Of a DNA stretch of 6,321 bases, positions 1 to 5,578 are shown in pieces. Source of the DNA: Hyphomicrobiales bacterium (GTDB lineage: Bacteria; Pseudomonadota; Alphaproteobacteria; Rhizobiales; Hyphomicrobiaceae); NCBI GenBank assembly GCA_017304275.1, contig JAFKKW010000114.1, forward strand, positions 1 to 6,321. Reading direction: 5' to 3'. A program made the translations under genes and the position numbers. Every line of letters begins with the position of its first letter. Position 1 is the first letter of the stretch. Under the pieces are notes generated by a model, which saw nothing but the letters and a program-made list of their open reading frames with translations, made no database searches and had not been told where the DNA came from.

Positions 1-765
1 CTGATCGAGGCGACGCAGGAACTCCCGCTCGAAGCGGGCAGCGAAGGGCGCGCGGGGCTTGCCGATCAGGTCGCCGATGCGCTTGAAGCCGAGACGGCGC
101 AGGGTGAGGGCTGTTTCGGGCGCGAGGCGCAATCCTTCGATCGGCAATGGTGCCAGGGCTTGCGTCTCTGCACCTGCGGAGACGATGGCAGCGGTGCGCG
201 CATAATGAGAGACGGCCCAGGCGGTGCCTGCCGTTTCCGCCGCTGCGAGGCGGGCGGGCAGGCCGAATGCTTCAAGGCGACGTGCGAGATCGGCGAGCAA
301 TCTGTCCTCGCCGCCCAGGAGGTGGGCTGCGCCCGTCACATCCAGGAAAAAGCCGTCCGTTCCGCTGTGATCCTTGTACAGCGCGACGGAGGGCGTGTAG
401 CGCGTCGCCCACTGCGCGAGGCGGGCCAGCGCCTTTGCGTCCGCCGCGGGCTCGGCGATGCGTGCCTCAAGCGCGCCGATGCGCGCGCGGGCATCGGCCA
501 ATGTCTCGCCCGCGGCGAGGCCGTAGTCGCGCGCGACCTGATTGACGGCGACGATGCGCGGGGCGTCCGTTCCATCGGCGAGCACGAAGGGCACGCGCGG
601 ATCGATGGGTGAGCCCGAGGGCCTACGCTGCTCCGCGGCCGGTAGCTCCCGCTGCTCCGCAGCTCTTATCTCCCGCTGCTCCGCAATCCGTAGCTTCCGC
701 TGCTCCGCAGCGAGCCAGCGATGCACCGGCCAATCTCTCAGCCAGACCGAAACGATGCGTGGCAT
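1..765 (-). CDS. imuB: ImuB, Y-family DNA polymerase-like mutagenesis protein (N-terminal part, runs off left edge)
   Basis: ImuB is a catalytically inactive Y-family polymerase relative that links ImuA, the beta clamp and the error-prone polymerase DnaE2 in damage-induced translesion synthesis. The 255 visible residues start with RIVSVWLRDWP, the ImuB counterpart of the first polymerase strand, without the metal-binding aspartates of active DinB enzymes. A segment at residues 137-153 (DGFFLDVTGAAHLLGGE) matches the ImuB palm motif, and residues 223-233 (LRRLGFKRIGD) look like the helix-hairpin-helix. The ATG at 763-765 is chosen because family similarity begins at once and because GGAG lies about 7 nt upstream, inside imuA. 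The start therefore overlaps imuA by 143 bp. Residues 19-50 hold an eight-residue repeat (AAEQRKLR, IAEQREIR, AAEQRELP, then AAEQRRPS) that looks like an insertion in the loop after the first helix. The frame is open to base 1. DnaE2 is often the next gene in such operons, but it is not visible here. Confidence 0.9.
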   Translation of the reverse strand, partial: MPRIVSVWLRDWPVHRWLAAEQRKLRIAEQREIRAAEQRELPAAEQRRPSGSPIDPRVPFVLADGTDAPRIVAVNQVARDYGLAAGETLADARARIGALEARIAEPAADAKALARLAQWATRYTPSVALYKDHSGTDGFFLDVTGAAHLLGGEDRLLADLARRLEAFGLPARLAAAETAGTAWAVSHYARTAAIVSAGAETQALAPLPIEGLRLAPETALTLRRLGFKRIGDLIGKPRAPFAARFEREFLRRLDQ

Positions 766-1456
766 GGTCGAACTCCACTTCCCACTCTTCGGTACGTCCG
801 TTGCGGCAGCGCTCGAGCGCGACGTGCCATCGCCAGCCGGCAAGCATGCCGAAGCGGTCGCGTCGTCCTGGTGCCGCGCCGATGCGCCAGCGTGTCGTCG
901 CCGTGACGACGCTCTTGCCGCCGGGTCTCAGGAGCAGCAGCGGCAGTCTTGCGTCGCGGGCGGCGTGCAACAGCCGCTGGCTCGCCTTGAGATCGAGCTG
1001 GCCGTCGAGCGCGGCCGCGACGGCTGCGGGACCCCGTGCGCGCACCGCTTCCTCGGTGGCCCAGAGGGCTTCGGCCTCGTTTGCGGTCTCGACCAGGATC
1101 AGGCGCGACGGATCGAGACCGAAACCGGCGAGTCCGTTGCCATGAGGTGCGCCGCAGCGGGTGAGCTTCCGCGACGAGAGGACGAGCAGAAGCGGGGTGC
1201 GCCCCGGCAGGCGGCCGAGGAGGGCGATCAGGAAGCCGAAGGCGGCAGGAAGGTCGGCGTCGTCCGCGGGGGCGATTTCGTGCACGGCGCCGCATGCGAG
1301 GCCGCCCTGCGGGAGATGATCATCGAGGGCTGGGAGGCCGAACGACAGACAGTCTGCGCCGTCGCTCGCGAGGCCCTCCATACGGGCGAGGCGGCGGCGG
1401 AGATCGGCGACGATCTCGGCGCGTCTGGCCTCCGATGCTGGCGTTTGGGATGACAT
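623..1456 (-). CDS. imuA: ImuA, RecA-like SOS mutagenesis accessory protein
   Basis: This 277-residue protein belongs to the ImuA family, degenerate RecA-like proteins that act with ImuB and DnaE2 in SOS mutagenesis. Residues 37-60 (LSFGLPALDDHLPQGGLACG and following) resemble the RecA core before the P-loop, but a canonical Walker A GxxxxGK[ST] is not seen. Residues 113-139 (LDPSRLILVETANEAEALW) and 188-196 (TRWRIGAAP) are typical ImuA blocks. Length is close to the family norm. The last 28 residues repeat a CGAA-containing eight-residue unit (from C250, C258 and C266) because they are encoded by the 24-bp tandem repeat shared with imuB. The start is the first gene start after a promoter with a LexA box, about 45 bp upstream. 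A purine-rich GAGAAGAGA precedes the ATG. The gene is expected to be LexA-repressed and co-transcribed with imuB. Confidence 0.9.
   Translation of the reverse strand: MSSQTPASEARRAEIVADLRRRLARMEGLASDGADCLSFGLPALDDHLPQGGLACGAVHEIAPADDADLPAAFGFLIALLGRLPGRTPLLLVLSSRKLTRCGAPHGNGLAGFGLDPSRLILVETANEAEALWATEEAVRARGPAAVAAALDGQLDLKASQRLLHAARDARLPLLLLRPGGKSVVTATTRWRIGAAPGRRDRFGMLAGWRWHVALERCRNGRTEEWEVEFDHATHRFGLAERLAGASLARCGAAEATDCGAAGDKSCGAAGATGRGAA
626..708. repeat. 24-bp tandem repeat inside the imuA/imuB overlap
   Basis: The 11-mer CGCTGCTCCGC occurs at 626, 650, 674 and 698, exactly 24 bp apart, with partly diverged sequence between copies (about 3.5 units). Because 24 is a multiple of three, each unit adds eight codons to both overlapping genes: AAEQR-type units in ImuB and CGAA-type units in ImuA. 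The copies are not identical, so the array has had time to diverge. Confidence 0.93.
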
Positions 1457-1494
1457 GCAAGTCTCTTCTCGACGTGGAAAAACGGCGAAAAGAG

Positions 1495-1523
1495 ACTATA
1501 GAACAAAATAGGAACATCGACAA
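1495..1523 (-). promoter_or_regulatory. SOS promoter of imuA-imuB with LexA box in the spacer
   Basis: Read on the minus strand, a -35-like TTGTCG (1518-1523) and a -10-like TATAGT (1495-1500) are 17 bp apart. The spacer carries GTTC-N7-GTTC (1501-1515, GTTCCTATTTTGTTC), the known alphaproteobacterial LexA operator. LexA bound here would directly block RNA polymerase. Predicted transcription starts near 1488, giving a leader of about 30 nt before the imuA ATG. Confidence 0.87.
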
Positions 1524-1544
1524 GGGGCAGGGATCTCAAGCCAA

Positions 1545-1575
1545 GACCGGAAGCAGCGATCCGCTGCTCCCGGTC
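1545..1575 (-). terminator. Terminator-like hairpin after the small secreted-protein gene
   Basis: Two 14-base arms (1545-1558 and 1562-1575) pair with a single G-T mismatch around a three-base loop. The hairpin begins 28 nt past the stop of the minus-strand gene ending at 1604. The following minus-strand bases (TTGGCTTGAG) are only weakly T-rich, so intrinsic termination is likely but not certain. It also separates that gene from the SOS promoter just beyond. Confidence 0.55.
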
Positions 1576-1603
1576 CTCTATCCCTTGCTCTGGGTCCGCA
1601 CCC

Positions 1604-1984
1604 TTACTGCCTGGCGCATTCGATCGTCACGGTGGTGCCGGTCTCGGCGATGAACTTGGTGCAGGTCTCCTCGACCGCGGCGACGTCGAGCTTGCCGTCG
1701 TCGGGCTGTTCGGCGGCCGCCGTCTCATCGGCGGCGGGAGCCGCCTTCGCGACCTTCGGTGACTGAGCCTTCGCCGCCACCTGCTGAGCTGCCTTCTTCT
1801 GCCTGGCCGCCGCGATGGCCTGTGCCTTGCGGGCCTTGGATTGCTTCACGGCCTGCCGGTGGGCAAAGCTCGCCTGGTGGGCGCGGAAGCCGTGGCCGCC
1901 GCCGCAACCTGCAGAGGCGGCGTTGACCTGGATGGCCACGATGAACAGTGCGGACAGGATGATGCCGATGGCCTTGTAAAGCAT
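1604..1984 (-). CDS. Small exported Ala/Lys/Gln-rich protein of unknown function
   Basis: I do not recognise a family for this 126-residue protein. Residues 1-26 form a signal peptide: a lysine at position 4, a hydrophobic stretch (IGIILSALFIVAIQV) and an ASA site predicting cleavage after residue 26. The mature protein would begin GCGGGHGF. A lipobox reading at C27 is possible but poor, since serine sits at -3. Residues 45-95 are rich in Ala, Lys and Gln and look like an extended or helical linker. The C-terminal 25 residues (after LDVAAVEETC) contain C108 and C123, which could form a disulphide in the periplasm. The ATG at 1982-1984 is preferred over longer frames because the signal peptide starts there and GGAG lies 8 nt upstream. 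It follows pqqE by 137 bp on the same strand and could be read through from it, but no functional link to PQQ is shown. Confidence 0.75.
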   Translation of the reverse strand: MLYKAIGIILSALFIVAIQVNAASAGCGGGHGFRAHQASFAHRQAVKQSKARKAQAIAAARQKKAAQQVAAKAQSPKVAKAAPAADETAAAEQPDDGKLDVAAVEETCTKFIAETGTTVTIECARQ

Positions 1985-2121
1985 GATGTCATCTCCGTGC
2001 GATCCGGTGCGTCTCTCTTGACGGCGCGGCCGTCCGTTGAGGCGAACCTGCCAGGATCGCAGGAAGATTTCTGTCCCGGCCGGAACACGCACGGGTGTGT
2101 CGGCTGAAGGGGCGGGGTTGC

Positions 2122-3285
2122 TTATTCGGCCCCGCTCGCGGCGCCCATGCGCCGGTAGACGAAGGGCGGCGAGGGCGCCTCGCTCTCGCGTTCGGCAACG
2201 GCGACGAATTCCTCGTGCCAGGGCGAGAGTGCGCAGGCCGGGTCGGCGTTGGCTGCGTCGCCGGTGACGGCGAGTGCCTGGCAGCGGCAGCCGCCCCAGT
2301 CGATCTCGCAGCGGTCGCAGCTCTTGCACGGCTCCTTCATCCAGGACGTGCCACGGTATTTCTCGAACGCAGGGCCGTTGAGCCAGATGTCGCGGAGCGA
2401 GCGGTCGCGCACGGTCTCGATGCCAAGGTTCGGGATCGTCTCGCAGGCGTGGCAGGGCAGGACCTTGCCGGTCGGCGTGATGTCGATGAGATTGCGGCCC
2501 CAGCCACCCATGCAGGGCTTCGGGCGTACGGCGTAGTGGTCGTGGGCCACGACGTCGAAGACGAGGATGCCTTTCAGGCGCTCCTTTGCTTCCTTCACGA
2601 CCTCGAGCGACTTGTAAAACTGCGCGCGCGTGGGGATGAGGGCGGCGCGGTTCTTGAGCGCCCAGGCGTAATATTGCGTATTGGCGATTTCGATACGCCC
2701 GGCACCGGCCTCGACAGCGAAGTCGATCAGGGAGGCGATGTTGTCGATGTTATGCCGGTGGACGACGACGTTGATGGTAAGCGCGAGATCGAGCTCGCGG
2801 ACCCAGCGGCAGACGTCGCGCTTCTTCGGCCAGCCGCCCGGGTAGCCTGAGATGCGGTCGGCGTTGGCGGGGTCGGTGTCCTGGATCGAGACCTGGACGT
2901 GGTCGAGACCGAGGCCGGCCAGCCCCGCAAGGCGGTGGCGGGTCAGCGTTACGCCGGAGGTGATCAGGTTGGTATAGAGCCCGGCCTCGACGGCGCTGGA
3001 CAGGATCTCCTCGAGGTCTTTACGCGCGCAGGGCTCGCCGCCCGAGAGATGGACCTGCAGCACGCCGAGATCCGCGGCCTCCTTGAAGACGCGTCGCCAC
3101 TCGTCGGCGGAAAGCTCGCCGCCGCGTTCCATGGCGAGCGGGTTCGAGCAGTAGGGACACTGCAGCGGGCAGCGGTAGGTCAGCTCGGCGAGCAGGCCGA
3201 TGGGCGCGAGCGGGCGGCTGCAGGAGGGCACACTTTCGGCGGTGCTGATGTGCGTTCCTGTGCTGGTGCCGATGGCCTCGGTCAT
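2122..3285 (-). CDS. pqqE: PqqE, radical SAM/SPASM enzyme of PQQ biosynthesis
   Basis: PqqE forms the carbon-carbon bond between the Glu and Tyr side chains of the PqqA precursor peptide, the first step of PQQ synthesis, and needs the peptide chaperone PqqD. The 387-residue product has the radical SAM motif CPLQCPYC (C39, C43, C46), SGGEP at 81-85, and a C-terminal SPASM domain with C258, C278, C320, C323, D329, C333, C335 and C351. The spacing of these ligands, including the Asp ligand of the second auxiliary cluster, fits the pattern described for Methylobacterium PqqE, as I recall it. Blocks such as WALKNRAAL, CMGGWGRN, GGCRCQA and GDAANADPACALSP are diagnostic. C281 and C326 are additional cysteines. 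The N-terminus is some 12 residues longer than usual and does not carry a PqqD domain. AAGGA lies 9 nt before the ATG. Upstream, a 280-bp repeat-bearing gap separates it from pqqC, so it probably needs its own promoter or read-through. Confidence 0.96.
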   Translation of the reverse strand: MTEAIGTSTGTHISTAESVPSCSRPLAPIGLLAELTYRCPLQCPYCSNPLAMERGGELSADEWRRVFKEAADLGVLQVHLSGGEPCARKDLEEILSSAVEAGLYTNLITSGVTLTRHRLAGLAGLGLDHVQVSIQDTDPANADRISGYPGGWPKKRDVCRWVRELDLALTINVVVHRHNIDNIASLIDFAVEAGAGRIEIANTQYYAWALKNRAALIPTRAQFYKSLEVVKEAKERLKGILVFDVVAHDHYAVRPKPCMGGWGRNLIDITPTGKVLPCHACETIPNLGIETVRDRSLRDIWLNGPAFEKYRGTSWMKEPCKSCDRCEIDWGGCRCQALAVTGDAANADPACALSPWHEEFVAVAERESEAPSPPFVYRRMGAASGAE

Positions 3286-3312
3286 GGAATCGAATCCTTA
3301 TTGGACCTTGAT

Positions 3313-3512
3313 CCTTCACCTCTCGCTTGTGGGGAGGGGCTACATTTCCAGGCGAAAGTATTGCTCTGCCCGCCCCTCACCCTGTCCCTCTCCCCACCTG
3401 GGAGAGGGGACGCAAGATGCGCGCGATGCCTTCACCTTGCCCCGGCGGGGAGAGGTCGGAAGCGATGGTCATGGCGGAGCTCGGCCATGACATTGCTTCC
3501 GGGTGAGGGGTG
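3313..3512. repeat. Cluster of palindromic REP-like intergenic repeats between pqqC and pqqE
   Basis: Related units recur: 3313-3339 and 3429-3455 both begin CCTTCACCT and end in a GGGGAG run, and 3373-3408 contains CCTCTCCC-CACCT-GGGAGAGG, a perfect 8-bp stem. The part 3371-3512 is bounded by a perfect 10-bp inverted repeat (CCCCTCACCC at 3373-3382, GGGTGAGGGG at 3501-3510). Inside it, 3458-3475 and 3484-3500 pair over about 17 bp with one mismatch and one bulge. This style of CCCTCACCC/CTCTCCCC element is widespread between genes in alphaproteobacteria. It could form RNA stem-loops that attenuate or stabilise a pqqC-pqqE transcript. Nothing coding is seen in the whole gap 3286-3565. Confidence 0.8.
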
Positions 3513-3565
3513 AACAGGTCGGACCTTTGGTTCATCGGTACGAGAGTTGCGGGATCACACGGGTG

Positions 3566-4330
3566 TCACGTGCCATCCGGGCGGTAGGCGCCGGGCGGGA
3601 TCATGCCGATCACGTACGCCAGATGCAGCGCGTCGAGCTGAGCCCAGAGCACGTTGCATTTGAAGCGGACGGCATCGACGCAGGCTTCCTGCAGCGCGCG
3701 CGTGTTCGCGTATTGCTTGACGAACTCCAGCGCGAAGGTGGCATCGCGCGGGGCCTGCGAGAGACGGCGCTTGAAGTAGGCCATGACGTCGTCGTTGACG
3801 AAGTCGTAGTTGGCCAGCATGCCGGCGATGCGCTCACGGTGGATCGAAGGGGCGAACAGCTCGGTCAGCGAGGACGCGGCCGCCACGACGAGCGGCTGCT
3901 CGACGACGAAGTGCACGTAGGCTTCGACGGCGAACCGCGTTGCGGGAAGCGCGCCCCGCATGCTCGTCACGTAGTCGCGGTCGAGACCCAGGCAGTCGGT
4001 GAGCACGAGCCAGCGCTCGATGCCTCCGTGCTCTTCGGGCAGCACGCCGTCGTGGTCCTGGATGCGGTGGATCCACTCGCGACGCAGCGCGCGATCGTGG
4101 GTACGACTCATGAAGGCGGCGTCCTTGCGCGGGATCGCCTCCTGGTAGCAATAGCGGTTCAAGGCCCAGGCGGCGACCTGCCCCTTGTTCAGCTTGCCGC
4201 CATGCAGCAGCTTATGGAACGGGTGCAGGTCGTGATAACGCTCAGGGCCGACGGCGCGAAGCTGCGCTTCGAACTCGCCGGGGCTCCAGGGCGCGTTCTC
4301 GGCCTCGATTTTTCTTACGAACTCGTTCAT
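3566..4330 (-). CDS. pqqC: PqqC, pyrroloquinoline-quinone synthase
   Basis: PqqC is a cofactor-free oxidase that closes the ring and oxidises the last intermediate (AHQQ) with O2 to give PQQ, in the cytoplasm. The 254-residue product is the usual length and carries family blocks throughout: LLHGGKLNKGQVAAWALNRY near residues 41-60, YQEAIPRKDAAF at 62-73, RIQDHDG at 89-95, GGIERWLVLTDCLGL at 102-116 and LTELFAPSIHRERI at 155-168. The start ATG (4328-4330) has GAAAGG about 7 nt upstream and matches the normal PqqC start; the reading frame stays open far upstream, but only antisense to other genes. Unlike Methylobacterium, there is no PqqD domain fused to the C-terminus. A divergent kinase gene lies upstream where pqqB would usually be, so this is a detached part of the pathway. 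The promoter is presumed to lie in 4331-4489. Confidence 0.96.
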   Translation of the reverse strand: MNEFVRKIEAENAPWSPGEFEAQLRAVGPERYHDLHPFHKLLHGGKLNKGQVAAWALNRYCYQEAIPRKDAAFMSRTHDRALRREWIHRIQDHDGVLPEEHGGIERWLVLTDCLGLDRDYVTSMRGALPATRFAVEAYVHFVVEQPLVVAAASSLTELFAPSIHRERIAGMLANYDFVNDDVMAYFKRRLSQAPRDATFALEFVKQYANTRALQEACVDAVRFKCNVLWAQLDALHLAYVIGMIPPGAYRPDGT

Positions 4331-4405
4331 CGGGGAACCTTTCGTCGGCTGCCGTGCTGAGATCAAGCAATGCAGGGAGCCTTGCCGCCGCGCGGGCGTT
4401 GCTGC

Positions 4406-4419
4406 TTGATCGCGGTCAA
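4406..4419. promoter_or_regulatory. FNR/FixK-like box between pqqC and the kinase gene
   Basis: TTGAT-CGCG-GTCAA matches the FNR/FixK consensus TTGAT-N4-ATCAA at nine of ten defined positions. Its centre is about 82 bp before the pqqC start and 77 bp before the kinase start, so it could serve either gene. I see no convincing -10 element at the expected distance on either side. The left half also belongs to a 9-bp inverted repeat with GATCAAGCA at 4361-4369. Confidence 0.6.
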
Positions 4420-4489
4420 ACGGCCGCATCACAGCTCGTTCAAAGCCTCGTGTGGGTCTGATCCGCGTCATTCCAATGGGACCAAGTGC

Positions 4490-5425
4490 ATGCCGGGAAA
4501 GCCTATCGTCATCGTCGGCCACACGGCGCTCGACCGCGTCTACCGTATCGATGCCTTTCCCGCGAAGCCGACCAAGGTCAGTGCGCGGGACCATCGCGAG
4601 GAGGGGGGCGGATCGGCGGCCAATGCGGCTGCGGCGATCGCGGTGCTCGGTGGCTCCGTTCACCTTTGGAGCCGCGTCGGCGGCGATGACACAGGAGCCA
4701 AGGCGCGGCACGCCCTCGAGAGAGTGGGTGTCGACGTCAGCGGGGTGATCGCGTGCGACGGCGCCAAGACTCCCACGGCGGCCGTCATCGTCGATGGCAA
4801 GGGCGAGCGGCTCGTCGTCAGCGAGGACGACCACGTGCTGCCGATGCAGGCGGACTGGCTGCCATTGACCAAAATCGTCGGGGCGGGGGCCGTGCTCAGC
4901 GATCTCACGTGGCTCGAGGGGACGCGCGCGGCGTTCGCGGCGGCGCGGGCGGTCGGCGCTCCGACGCTCGTGGATGTGGACCTCGGCGGGGGCATTCTGC
5001 TCGAACGGGTGGCCGATCTCACGGACTACGCGATCTTCTCGGCGCCCGCGTTCGAGAAATTCGTCCGAGGCGCCGACGACGAAGAGAGGTTCGACGCGCT
5101 GCTCGCCATGGGATTGCGTCATGCGGGCGTGACGCGCGGCGCGAACGGCTATGCGTGGAAGTCGCGGGATGGCGCGCGCGGGAGGCAGGCATCGTTCAAG
5201 GTGCCAGTGGTCGACACGACCGGGGCGGGCGATGCGTTTCACGGCGTTTTTGCGCTGGGCCTCGCGTCGGGCTTGCCGGATGCTGCATGTGCCTTGATCG
5301 CGTCCGCGGCGGCCGGGCTCAAATGCCGGCGTCTCGGCGCGCGCGCCGGGCTGCCGACCGCGATGGAGCTTGATGCCTTCCTGCTCGAACAGACGGGGCG
5401 CGGACTTCCCGAACGGCTGGGATGA
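4490..5425 (+). CDS. PfkB-family carbohydrate kinase
   Basis: This 311-residue protein is a ribokinase/PfkB-fold sugar kinase that transfers phosphate from ATP to a sugar or sugar phosphate hydroxyl. Residues 8-19 (IVGHTALDRVYR) form the N-terminal substrate strand with D15, residues 38-46 (EGGGSAANA) the glycine-rich signature, residues 214-220 (VTRGANG) a nucleotide-side loop, and residues 242-250 (DTTGAGDAF) the second PfkB signature with the anion hole and catalytic base D248. Length is normal for the family. Substrate cannot be read from the sequence; the GHTALDRV start resembles kinases often annotated as sulfofructose or fructose kinase-like. The ATG at 4490 is chosen because family similarity begins four residues later; an earlier in-frame ATG at 4370 would add 40 residues without family character and overlap the FNR-like box. 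The Shine-Dalgarno is weak (GGGA, about 10 nt upstream). It is divergent from pqqC and precedes hsp20 on the same strand. Confidence 0.9.
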   Translation: MPGKPIVIVGHTALDRVYRIDAFPAKPTKVSARDHREEGGGSAANAAAAIAVLGGSVHLWSRVGGDDTGAKARHALERVGVDVSGVIACDGAKTPTAAVIVDGKGERLVVSEDDHVLPMQADWLPLTKIVGAGAVLSDLTWLEGTRAAFAAARAVGAPTLVDVDLGGGILLERVADLTDYAIFSAPAFEKFVRGADDEERFDALLAMGLRHAGVTRGANGYAWKSRDGARGRQASFKVPVVDTTGAGDAFHGVFALGLASGLPDAACALIASAAAGLKCRRLGARAGLPTAMELDAFLLEQTGRGLPERLG

Positions 5426-5482
5426 AGCCTTGTGCTTGATCGAGCGTTGCCGGACTGCCGGGGTTGAGGGGGGCGGTGGCAT

Positions 5483-5496
5483 TTGACCGTCGTCAA
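5483..5496. promoter_or_regulatory. FNR/CRP-family-like palindrome upstream of hsp20
   Basis: TTGAC-CGTC-GTCAA has the TTGA-N6-TCAA core of FNR/FixK-type sites and is perfectly symmetric. The symmetry extends to 9-bp arms (5479-5487 and 5492-5500) around a 4-bp centre. It lies 89 bp before the hsp20 start. A class II activator site centred at -41.5 would put the start of transcription near 5531, with ATACCTATGT (5519-5528) as a weak -10 region. Another dimeric repressor, or an RNA hairpin at the end of the kinase transcript, are alternatives; no T-tract follows directly. Confidence 0.55.
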
Positions 5497-5533
5497 ATGC
5501 GGTACTTTTGGACGCGCGATACCTATGTATCAG

Positions 5534-5557
5534 GACGTCGTTCCCCCCAACGACGTC
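5534..5557 (+). promoter_or_regulatory. Perfect 9-bp hairpin with C6 loop in the hsp20 leader
   Basis: GACGTCGTT (5534-5542) and AACGACGTC (5549-5557) are perfect complements around CCCCCC. The hairpin ends 9 nt before the AGGAG ribosome binding site. As RNA it would be a stable leader stem, perhaps protecting the 5' end or tuning translation. It does not match the CIRCE consensus, and the ribosome binding site is outside the stem, so it is not an obvious ROSE-type thermometer. Confidence 0.7.
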
Positions 5558-5578
5558 ATCTTCGAAAGGAGAGTGCCC

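Noticed and set aside
147..612. Plus-strand open frames across the imuB region
   Set aside because: They are antisense to a well-supported ImuB frame and have arginine-rich, domain-free products.
626..708. CRISPR-like array
   Set aside because: Period of 24 bp with no unique spacers; it is a coding tandem repeat.
2020..2034. Short hairpin GACGGC-GCG-GCCGTC between pqqE and the small exported-protein gene
   Set aside because: A six-bp stem without a T-tract; in GC-rich DNA this is common and does not support a terminator call.
2899..3513. Plus-strand frame of about 200 codons over pqqE and the repeat cluster
   Set aside because: It is antisense to diagnostic PqqE motifs and runs into intergenic repeats.
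3286..3565. Possible pqqD or pqqA in the pqqC-pqqE gap
   Set aside because: Reading the minus strand showed only repeat-derived Pro/Gly/Arg-rich frames with stops; no PqqD-like sequence and no PqqA-type Glu-x-x-x-Tyr peptide.
5534..5571. CIRCE or ROSE thermometer control of hsp20
   Set aside because: The arms do not match the CIRCE arm TTAGCACTC, and the ribosome binding site is not sequestered by the visible stem.
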